Made by a program: the position numbers and the translations under genes. The notes beneath the pieces are model-generated. The model was not told the origin of the DNA. It saw nothing but the letters and a program-made list of their open reading frames with translations, and ran no database searches. A DNA stretch of 6,312 nt, from positions 1-6,312 of the forward strand of contig PLYX01000129.1 of NCBI GenBank assembly GCA_003151895.1, read 5' to 3'. Numbering within the stretch: the stretch's first letter is position 1; each line of letters opens with the position of its first letter. This stretch comes from Solirubrobacterales bacterium (GTDB lineage: Bacteria > Actinomycetota > Thermoleophilia > Solirubrobacterales > Solirubrobacteraceae). This document shows positions 1 through 5,275 of the stretch, in pieces.

Positions 1-1499
1 TCTGCTCCTATCACCTGCAGGAGGCGGGCGCGACGCCGGTGCAGGAGATCGCCTACGCGATGAGCAACGCCATCGCCGTGCTCGATGCGGCACGCGCGCG
101 TTTGGCTGACCCCACAGAGGATCTCATGGGCGATGTGTTCGGTCGCATCTCGTTCTTCGTGAACGCCGGGGTGCGCTTCGTCGAGGAGCACGCGAAGCTG
201 CGAGCGATGGGGATCCTGTGGGAGCAGATCGGCCGCGAGCGCTACGGCGTGCAGGACGAGCGCCATCTGCGCTTCCGCTACGGCGTGCAGGTCAACTCGC
301 TCGGGTTGACCGAGGCGCAGCCGGAGAACAACGTGCAGCGCATCGTGCTCGAGATGCTCGCGGTCACACTCGGCCGTGACGCACGCGCACGCGCCATCCA
401 GCTGCCCGCCTGGAACGAGGCGCTCGGGCTGCCGCGCCCGTGGGACCAGCAGTGGTCGCTGCGCATCCAGCAGGTGCTGGCGTATGAAACCGACATCCTC
501 GAGTACCCCGACATCTTCGAGGGCTCGAAGGTCATGGACGGACTCGTGGCCGAGCTGCTCGAGGGCGCCCGCGCCGAGATGGCGATCGTGGCCGAGCACG
601 GCGGCGCGGTGGAAGCGGTCCCGTACATGAAGGCGGCGCTCGTGGACTCCCATCGCCGGCGCATCCAGCGGATCGAGTCCGGCCAGCAGATCGTGGTGGG
701 CCAGAACCGCTTCACCGAGACCGAGGTCTCGCCGCTGACCGCTGACGCCGAGGGAGGCATACTCGTCGTGAACCCCGCGGTGGAGGCCGAACAGATCGCA
801 GCCGTGCGCCGCTGGCGCGCCGAGCGCGACCAGCAGGCCGTCGATACCGCCCTTGCAGAGCTTGCGCGGGTGGCGAGCAGCGAGCACAGCCAGGAGAATC
901 TGATGGTCCCGACGATCGCCGCCGCGCGGGCGGGCGCGACGACCGGCGAGTGGGCGCACACGCTGCGCGAGGTGTTCGGCAGCTACCGGGCGCCGACCGG
1001 CGTCGGCGAGGCCACCCCCGTGGGGGCCGACGAGGAGCTCTCCGAGCTGCGCGAGGAGGTGGCCCGCCTGCAGGAGAAGCTCGGGCGCCGACCGAAGATC
1101 CTGGTGGGCAAGCCGGGTCTCGACGGTCACTCAAACGGCGCCGAGCAGATCGCCGTGCGCGCCCGCGATGCGGGCATGGACGTCGTCTACGAAGGCATCC
1201 GCCTCACCCCCGCCCAGATCGCCGCATCGGCTCTGCAGGAGGGCGTGCACGTGATCGGCCTGTCGATCCTCTCCGGTTCCCACAGGGAGCTGATCCCCGC
1301 CGTGATCGACGCGCTGCGTGAGGCGGGCGTCAGCGCCCCTGTGGTGGTGGGCGGCATCATCCCCGAGCAGGATGTCGCCGCGCTGAAGCAGGCCGGCGTC
1401 GCCGCCGTCTACACGTCGAAGGACTTCGACATCACCCGCATAGTGCGCGACATCGTGGAGCTCGTCGGCGAGCGTAACGGCGTGCCGGCGTCTGTGTAG
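1..1499 (+). CDS. ecm: Ethylmalonyl-CoA mutase (MeaA/Ecm family), C-terminal ~499 residues, 5' end outside window
   Basis: Coenzyme-B12-dependent cytosolic acyl-CoA mutase. Family members convert (2R)-ethylmalonyl-CoA to (2S)-methylsuccinyl-CoA in the ethylmalonyl-CoA pathway of acetyl-CoA assimilation. The reading frame is open from the left edge (first whole codon at 3), so the protein is truncated by the window; relatives are roughly 650-680 residues. It enters at CSYHLQEAGATP, the segment holding the active-site His of the mutase superfamily (His codon 12-14). The mutase barrel continues through FRYGVQVNSLGLTE and LPAWNEALGLPRPWDQQWSL, signatures I associate with MeaA/Ecm rather than with ordinary methylmalonyl-CoA mutase. 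A charged, coiled-coil-like linker (about 1030-1085) leads to a B12-binding domain (about 1090-1490) with DGHSNG at 1122-1139; its His (1128-1130) is the lower cobalt ligand of the DxHxxG motif. SILSGSH and VVVGG motifs follow. No frameshift is visible. Isobutyryl- or methylmalonyl-CoA mutase is less likely. The product name is recognised from memory, not from a search. Confidence 0.9.
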   Translation, partial: CSYHLQEAGATPVQEIAYAMSNAIAVLDAARARLADPTEDLMGDVFGRISFFVNAGVRFVEEHAKLRAMGILWEQIGRERYGVQDERHLRFRYGVQVNSLGLTEAQPENNVQRIVLEMLAVTLGRDARARAIQLPAWNEALGLPRPWDQQWSLRIQQVLAYETDILEYPDIFEGSKVMDGLVAELLEGARAEMAIVAEHGGAVEAVPYMKAALVDSHRRRIQRIESGQQIVVGQNRFTETEVSPLTADAEGGILVVNPAVEAEQIAAVRRWRAERDQQAVDTALAELARVASSEHSQENLMVPTIAAARAGATTGEWAHTLREVFGSYRAPTGVGEATPVGADEELSELREEVARLQEKLGRRPKILVGKPGLDGHSNGAEQIAVRARDAGMDVVYEGIRLTPAQIAASALQEGVHVIGLSILSGSHRELIPAVIDALREAGVSAPVVVGGIIPEQDVAALKQAGVAAVYTSKDFDITRIVRDIVELVGERNGVPASV

Positions 1500-1520
1500 G
1501 CAATCCATCCACGTTTCGTC

Positions 1521-1526
1521 TACACT
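1521..1526 (+). promoter_or_regulatory. Putative -10 box (TACACT) for a leaderless antitoxin transcript
   Basis: TACACT fits the actinobacterial TANNNT -10 pattern and ends exactly 6 nt before the ATG at 1533, so transcription would begin at or next to the start codon. No Shine-Dalgarno sequence precedes that ATG, which agrees with a leaderless mRNA. No convincing -35 hexamer is visible at the usual distance. This is the only promoter-like signal I see ahead of the antitoxin-toxin-meaB-small ORF cluster. Confidence 0.55.
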
Positions 1527-1541
1527 GCGTATATGGCAGTG
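1523..1541. promoter_or_regulatory. Inverted repeat CACTGC-N7-GCAGTG, candidate autoregulatory operator
   Basis: The two 6-bp arms (1523-1528 and 1536-1541) are perfectly complementary and flank a 7-bp spacer that contains the first two bases and the third base of the antitoxin ATG (1533-1535). The dyad overlaps the -10-like box, so a bound protein would block RNA polymerase. Antitoxins commonly repress their own operon through such sites, so the product of the gene at 1533 is the natural candidate binder. If transcription starts at 1533, the left arm is not transcribed, which argues for a DNA operator rather than an RNA hairpin. Confidence 0.45.
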
Positions 1542-1886
1542 GCTGACAAGACGTACAGCTTTCGGGCGCCGAGCGAGTTCAGTGAGCGCTTGCGACAGGC
1601 ACGAGAGGGTTTCGACATCGTCACGCACGACGCCGAACTGTCGGCGCACCTTGGCAACGAGTTCGAGCTGGCGCTGCTCCGTCGCCTGCGTAAGCTCGGC
1701 GAGGATCTCCCCGACGGCGTGTTCGTTCGTGCGATCGTCGAGGCGTTCGTCAGCGCGGCCGAGCGCGTGAGCTGGGAACAGGAGCACATGGAGGAATTCG
1801 CCGCGTTCGACCGCGAAGACACAGAGGGCGACGCATGGCGTCGGGGAGCGCTGCTGGCATGGGCTCGCGGCGCCCACGACGACTGA
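1533..1886 (+). CDS. Small antitoxin-like protein paired with a PemK/MazF-family toxin (117 aa)
   Basis: I do not recognise this protein by sequence; the antitoxin role is inferred from position. It lies one base upstream of a MazF-family toxin gene on the same strand. The N-terminus KTYSFRAPSEFSERLRQA reads as a short strand followed by an amphipathic helix, the start expected of a ribbon-helix-helix DNA-binding fold. A second helical stretch (about residues 46-85) is rich in Leu, Arg and Glu. The tail (about 85-117) is acidic (EQEHMEEFAAFDREDTEGD), as expected of a flexible segment that could bind a toxin. ATG 1533 was chosen because a TANNNT box ends 6 nt before it and no ribosome binding site is present; nearby in-frame alternatives have no better support. 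It may be autoregulated through the inverted repeat over its start. It could instead be an unrelated small regulator. Confidence 0.65.
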   Translation: MAVADKTYSFRAPSEFSERLRQAREGFDIVTHDAELSAHLGNEFELALLRRLRKLGEDLPDGVFVRAIVEAFVSAAERVSWEQEHMEEFAAFDREDTEGDAWRRGALLAWARGAHDD

Positions 1887-1887
1887 G

Positions 1888-2217
1888 ATGTACCGCCGCG
1901 GCGCTGTCTGGATGGCCGAGCTCCCGGACATCGGCCGCAAGCCGGTTGTGGTCGTCTCCTCACGGCTCGTGACGCTGAAGCTCAGCCCGATCGTCGCGCG
2001 CATCACGAGCGTCGCGCGCGAGCGCACGCTAGCCACCGTGGTCGCGCTTGCGGCCAGCGAGGTCGAGGGGCTTTCAGAGGTCAGTTTCGTGCTCGGCCAC
2101 GACCTCTTCACGCTGCCCGAGGGTGGTCTCGTAGCCCACCTCGGCTGGCTGCAATCGGAACGTATGCTCGAGGTCGACGGCGCGATGCTCACGGCGCTGG
2201 GTGTCGACCTGCCATGA
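1888..2217 (+). CDS. PemK/MazF-family toxin, probable endoribonuclease (109 aa)
   Basis: Family members are small sequence-specific mRNA-cleaving toxins acting in the cytosol and neutralised by an adjacent antitoxin. Length and layout fit: N-terminal YRRGAVWMAELP matches the family's G-D-V-W/Y-x-A-x-L opening, GRKPVVVVSS (16-25) matches the RPVLVV strand, and SPIVARITSV (33-42) matches the T/S-x-I-V-A-x-I-T strand carrying the conserved Thr (Thr40 here, like Thr48 of B. subtilis MazF). HDLFTLPEGG and LGWLQSERMLEVDGAM are typical of the C-terminal half. Aligned by eye, the catalytic Arg position (Arg25 of B. subtilis MazF) falls on Lys18, with Arg17 beside it, so the active-site residue is uncertain. 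It follows the putative antitoxin by one base without a clear ribosome binding site, and its TGA overlaps the ATG of the GTPase gene, which suggests translational coupling on both sides. RNase activity is inferred. Confidence 0.82.
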   Translation: MYRRGAVWMAELPDIGRKPVVVVSSRLVTLKLSPIVARITSVARERTLATVVALAASEVEGLSEVSFVLGHDLFTLPEGGLVAHLGWLQSERMLEVDGAMLTALGVDLP

Positions 2218-3251
2218 CCGGAGCCGAGCTCGGCACGCGCCTGCGCGAACGCGACCTGAGCGCCGCGCCGGCGACGCTGAACCTGTTGGAGAGCAGCACC
2301 ACGAGCGACCGTGAGCAGGCGGCGGCGCTGTTGCACGAGGTCTCCCCCGCCTCACTCGGCGGCGAGGCTTCGGGGCACATCGTCGGCGTGACGGGACCGC
2401 CCGGCGCGGGCAAGTCAACGCTCCTGTCCGCCCTGCTGCACGCGTGGCGCGCACAGGGTAAGAGCGTCGCAATGCTTGCCGTGGACCCGAGCTCACGCCG
2501 CTCGGGCGGCTCGCTGCTCGGCGACCGCGCGCGCATAGAGTTCGATCCTGCCGACCGCGGGGTCCTGATCCGCTCGACCGCCGCGGGGGACCGGCTCGGC
2601 GGCCTGGCGCCGGCTACCCGGGCGACGGCACAGGCGCTGGCGGCGGCATTCGACGTCGTCGTGATCGAGACGGTCGGCGTGGGACAGGCGGAGACGGAGG
2701 TGGCGGACGTCGCGGACACGGTCGTCGTCGTGGTGCAGCCCGGCAGCGGCGATGTGCTGCAGTTCTACAAGGCGGGGATCATGGAGACTCCCGACGTGCT
2801 CGTGGTCACCAAGGCGGACCTCGGCCAGCTCGCGATGCGCACCAGACGCGACCTGAACGCGGCGCTGCGCTCGCTCGGCGGCGAGGGCCCGGGCTCCACG
2901 CGCGTGCTGACCGTTTCATCGCTGCCTCCCCCGCAGGGGATCGAAGAGCTCGTGGCAGCATTGGACGAGCACCGCGCGAACCTCGACGTCACCGACCGGC
3001 GCCTGCGGGCGCGACGAGCCGGCGCGCTGCTTGACTTCGCGGGCGAGCACGGCGAGCGGGGTCTGCGGGCCGTGGGCGGACGCCGCGCGGCCGAAGGCCT
3101 GCTCGAAGACCAGGACCCGGGACTCGACACGCAGGCGCTCGTGAGCGCGCTTGAGGAGGCGATGCAGGCAAAGATGGCCGCAACCGAGGTGAGCAGCGCT
3201 TACGCCAACCCTCCCCCCAGCACGTCCGACACACCCAGCGGGAGCCGTTGA
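2214..3251 (+). CDS. meaB: MeaB/ArgK-family GTPase, B12-mutase-associated G-protein chaperone (345 aa)
   Basis: MeaB-type G3E-class P-loop GTPases bind acyl-CoA mutases, gate cofactor loading and help replace damaged adenosylcobalamin. The partner here is probably the Ecm encoded upstream. Visible motifs: Walker A GPPGAGKST (residues 61-69), AVDPSSRRSGGSLLGDRARI in the base/switch region, ETVGVGQAETEV beginning at residue 152 (the G3 ETVGVGQ signature of MeaB), and TKAD at 199-202 as the G4 guanine-recognition motif, with Thr where many GTPases have Asn. SSLPP (from about residue 238) fits the end of the G domain, followed by a helical C-terminal arm used for dimerisation in the family. Length is a little above the usual 320-330 residues because of a Pro/Ser-rich tail. 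ATG 2214 is chosen from the ATGA overlap with the toxin stop; there is no strong ribosome binding site, so translation probably depends on toxin-gene translation. Confidence 0.92.
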   Translation: MTGAELGTRLRERDLSAAPATLNLLESSTTSDREQAAALLHEVSPASLGGEASGHIVGVTGPPGAGKSTLLSALLHAWRAQGKSVAMLAVDPSSRRSGGSLLGDRARIEFDPADRGVLIRSTAAGDRLGGLAPATRATAQALAAAFDVVVIETVGVGQAETEVADVADTVVVVVQPGSGDVLQFYKAGIMETPDVLVVTKADLGQLAMRTRRDLNAALRSLGGEGPGSTRVLTVSSLPPPQGIEELVAALDEHRANLDVTDRRLRARRAGALLDFAGEHGERGLRAVGGRRAAEGLLEDQDPGLDTQALVSALEEAMQAKMAATEVSSAYANPPPSTSDTPSGSR

Positions 3252-3255
3252 GCCG

Positions 3256-3405
3256 ATGGCACGCGACCTGCTCACCATGCTTGGCGCGTTCGTGTTCGCA
3301 TCCGCCCTCGCGGGTGCGCTCGGCGCGGCGAATTTCGGCACCGCGCTCGCGTTCGGCCAGATCGCGTTCGCAGGGAGCGTCGTATACGTAATGCTGAAGC
3401 GCTGA
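3256..3405 (+). CDS. Small hydrophobic membrane protein, unknown function (49 aa)
   Basis: A 49-codon ORF starting four bases after the meaB stop. It reads MARDLLTMLGAFVFASALAG at the start and ends VVYVMLKR. Two hydrophobic stretches (about residues 5-25 and 28-46) are separated by a short Asn-Phe-Gly turn, which predicts a two-helix membrane hairpin with positive charge at both ends (Arg3 and Lys48-Arg49). A GGGAG sequence at 3240-3244 lies 11 nt before the ATG and could serve as ribosome binding site; translation may also be coupled to meaB. Length and composition argue for a real small membrane protein, but chance hydrophobic ORFs occur in GC-rich DNA. I recognise no family. Confidence 0.5.
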   Translation: MARDLLTMLGAFVFASALAGALGAANFGTALAFGQIAFAGSVVYVMLKR

Positions 3406-3416
3406 CCGTCGGGCGC

Positions 3417-3436
3417 TGACCGGCCGCGCCGGGTCA
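3417..3436 (+). terminator. GC-rich hairpin between the meaB cluster and dipZ, possible terminator or operator
   Basis: TGACCGGC (3417-3424) pairs with GCC-(G)-GGTCA (3428-3436), giving an 8-bp stem with one bulged G and a 3-nt CGC loop. It lies 11 bases after the small ORF stop and ends exactly where the putative dipZ -10 box begins. No T-tract follows, so a classical intrinsic terminator is not shown; it could equally be a regulator site for dipZ. Confidence 0.35.
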
Positions 3437-3442
3437 TAGGCT
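3437..3442 (+). promoter_or_regulatory. Putative -10 box (TAGGCT) for dipZ
   Basis: TAGGCT fits TANNNT and ends 10 nt before ATG 3453, which would leave a leader of only about 3-4 nt. There is no clear Shine-Dalgarno sequence before the ATG. The spacing is slightly longer than ideal for a truly leaderless start, so support is moderate. Confidence 0.35.
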
Positions 3443-3452
3443 CTGGGTCGAG

Positions 3453-5234
3453 ATGCTTCTCCTGATCGGGTTCGCGGTCCTTGCCGGCGCCGGCACGGCG
3501 CTGTCGCCGTGCGTGCTGCCGGTGTTGCCGGCGCTGCTGGCGTCGGGCGGTGTCGGGGGCAGGCGGCGACCGCTCGGCGTGGTGATCGGCTTGACGGTGA
3601 CGTTCACGGTCACAATCGTCGGGGTCGCCGACGTGGTCAATGGCGTGGGACTGGGCTCCGATCCGCTACGCGACGTGGCGGTGGCGGTGCTGCTCGCCTC
3701 GGGACTTGCGCTGATCGTCCCGGGCCTCGCCGACCGCCTGGAGGCGCGCCTGTCGCGAGTGGCGGCGCTCGGGGTGGGCGGGATCCGAATCAGCGGTGGC
3801 GACGGCTTTCGCTCGGGGTTGCTCGTGGGCGGGGCGCTCGGCTTCGTGTACACGCCGTGCGCCGGACCGATTCTTGCGGCGGTGATCTCGGTGAGCGCCG
3901 CAAGCGGGAGGACGGTGGCGGTGGCGATCGCCTACTCGCTGGGCAGCGCGGCGGTGCTGCTCGCGCTGACGCTCGGCGGACGCAGGCTGTTCGACCGGAT
4001 ACGGGCGGCGGGACGGGGCCCCGCGCTGCAGCGCACGCTCGGGATCGTGATGGTGGCGACGGCGGTGGCGATCATCGCGGGGGCGGACGTGAGCTTCGAC
4101 CAGTATGTGGCCGAGCACATCCCCGAAGTCAACCTGAGCTCCTCGCTTGAGAAATCGCACGCGGTGGCGAGCCGCCTGCACGAACTCTCGGGACACGGCG
4201 CGAAGTTCGCTCTGAGCGCCAAACCGGCGGTGGCGCCACGCAACGCGAGCGAGGCGACACTGCTGGCTGATGCGCACGGGCTGAAGGACGCCGGGGTTGC
4301 ACCGGAATTCACCGACACCCAGCGCTGGTTCAACACGGGGGTGGGCGGGCATTCAAACAGGCCGCTGACGATGGCGTCGCTGCGCGGCCGGGTGGTGCTG
4401 GTGGACTTCTGGACGTATACGTGCATCAACTGCATCCGCACGCTCCCCTACCTGAAGGCGTGGGATGCCGCATATCGCGACAAGGGCTTGACGATCGTGG
4501 GGGTGCACACGCCCGAGTTCGCCTTCGAGCACGACGCGGGCAACGTGGAAAGCGCGATCGGGCGCTTCGGCTTGCGATATCCGGTCGTGCAGGACAACAA
4601 CATGGGAACTTGGAACGCCTACGGCAACGAGTACTGGCCGGCGGACTACCTGATCGACGCCAAGGGCCACGTGCGGTATGCGGCGGCCGGCGAGGGCGAC
4701 TACTCGCAGACGGAGACCGCGATCAGGGCGCTGCTCGCCGAAGCCGGCAAGAGCGTCGGCGGAATGAGCCATCCGACCGGCGTGGTGACCCCCAGCGAAG
4801 TGGCCACGCCGGAGACCTACCTCGGCACCGCACGGGCGCAGGGCTGGCGCAGCGGGCCGCAGTCGGGAGTGCACGACTACGGCGCGAGCGCCCCGGTCGA
4901 ACTCGGCTTGAACGAATTCGCATACACCGGCACCTGGAGCATCGCCGAACAGCCCGCCACAGCGGTGTCGGGCGCCGGCGTGGACGTGGAGTTCGAGGCC
5001 AAGAACGCCTATCTGGTGCTCAGCTCGGAAGGAGAAGCCCCACGCAAGGTGCAGGTGCTGCTCGACGGCAAACCGATCCCTTCGCGAGCCGCCGGGGCGG
5101 ACGTGCACGATGGCGCGGTGACGGTCACCGGTCAGCGTCTCTACTCGCTCGTGTCGCTCCCCGGCGACGAGCGCCACCGGCTCACATTGCGCTTCGCACC
5201 GGGCATCTCAGGCTACGCGTTCACGTTCGGGTAA
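3453..5234 (+). CDS. dipZ: DipZ: CcdA-like membrane domain fused to a TlpA-type thioredoxin and C-terminal beta domain (593 aa)
   Basis: Membrane protein expected to carry reducing equivalents from cytosolic thioredoxin to extracytoplasmic thiols. The N-terminal third (about 1-210) is CcdA/DsbD-beta-like with about six hydrophobic helices and the conserved Cys pair: Cys20 in LSPCVLPVLPALLASGG and Cys136 in YTPCAGPILA. A hydrophilic linker (about 211-285) would place the rest outside the membrane. The thioredoxin domain (about 290-430) holds VDFWTYTCINCIRTLPYL with redox Cys324-Ile-Asn-Cys327, a YTCINC centre characteristic of DipZ in place of the usual WCxxC, and Pro396 in WPADYLID as the probable cis-Pro. 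The C-terminal region (about 445-593), starting near TPETYLGTARAQGW and including FAYTGTWSI, matches the beta-rich, carbohydrate-binding-module-like domain of mycobacterial DipZ. All three modules are intact in one frame. It appears to be transcribed on its own. Its substrate is not shown by the sequence. Confidence 0.93.
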   Translation: MLLLIGFAVLAGAGTALSPCVLPVLPALLASGGVGGRRRPLGVVIGLTVTFTVTIVGVADVVNGVGLGSDPLRDVAVAVLLASGLALIVPGLADRLEARLSRVAALGVGGIRISGGDGFRSGLLVGGALGFVYTPCAGPILAAVISVSAASGRTVAVAIAYSLGSAAVLLALTLGGRRLFDRIRAAGRGPALQRTLGIVMVATAVAIIAGADVSFDQYVAEHIPEVNLSSSLEKSHAVASRLHELSGHGAKFALSAKPAVAPRNASEATLLADAHGLKDAGVAPEFTDTQRWFNTGVGGHSNRPLTMASLRGRVVLVDFWTYTCINCIRTLPYLKAWDAAYRDKGLTIVGVHTPEFAFEHDAGNVESAIGRFGLRYPVVQDNNMGTWNAYGNEYWPADYLIDAKGHVRYAAAGEGDYSQTETAIRALLAEAGKSVGGMSHPTGVVTPSEVATPETYLGTARAQGWRSGPQSGVHDYGASAPVELGLNEFAYTGTWSIAEQPATAVSGAGVDVEFEAKNAYLVLSSEGEAPRKVQVLLDGKPIPSRAAGADVHDGAVTVTGQRLYSLVSLPGDERHRLTLRFAPGISGYAFTFG

Positions 5235-5255
5235 GGGCGAGCCCTCGGCGCGGCA

Positions 5256-5261
5256 TACAAT
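5256..5261 (+). promoter_or_regulatory. Putative -10 box (TACAAT) for a leaderless transcript of the CxxC protein
   Basis: TACAAT is a strong match to TANNNT/TATAAT and ends 7 nt before ATG 5269, ideal for a leaderless start. It overlaps the other in-frame ATG at 5260, which would lie inside the promoter, so this box decides the start codon. No good -35 hexamer is seen; a small dyad, AGGGC-GA-GCCCT (5234-5245), lies where one would be. Confidence 0.55.
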
Positions 5262-5263
5262 GA

Positions 5264-5275
5264 CCTCCATGGAGG
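5264..5275. promoter_or_regulatory. Perfect 12-bp palindrome CCTCCATGGAGG on the start codon
   Basis: The sequence is fully self-complementary, lies three bases after the -10-like box, and contains the ATG at 5269-5271 at its centre. The position suits a repressor site that covers the transcription start. It may be coincidence, since Met-Glu-Gly codons supply the right half. Confidence 0.3.

Noticed and set aside
39..1499. GTG at 39 as the start of the mutase gene
   Set aside because: The frame is open to the left edge and the residues before it (CSYHLQEAGATP) are conserved mutase sequence, so the gene begins outside the window.
1131..2336. 401-codon antisense ORF spanning the ecm end, the toxin-antitoxin pair and the meaB start
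   Set aside because: It runs opposite well-supported genes, has low-complexity Arg/Ser/Ala-rich composition and no recognisable domain; GC-rich third positions commonly open such frames.
2808..2819. TKAD in place of NKxD in the GTPase as a broken nucleotide site
   Set aside because: Thr at this position is common in GTPases and, as far as I recall, usual in actinobacterial MeaB-like proteins; all other motifs are intact.
3401..3422. Direct repeat GCTGACCG (3401-3408 and 3415-3422)
   Set aside because: Only 8 bp, two copies, the first inside the small ORF stop; too short to separate from chance in GC-rich DNA.
4353..5177. 274-codon antisense ORF within dipZ
   Set aside because: It is fully covered by an intact three-domain DipZ, has no recognisable motif, and looks like a GC-bias shadow.
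5234..5245. AGGGC-GA-GCCCT dyad after the dipZ stop as a terminator
   Set aside because: The 2-nt spacer is too short for an RNA hairpin loop and no T-tract follows; at most it is a protein site near the next promoter.
5260..5268. In-frame ATG at 5260 as the start of the CxxC gene
   Set aside because: It overlaps the TACAAT box, has no ribosome binding site, and ATG 5269 sits at the expected leaderless distance.
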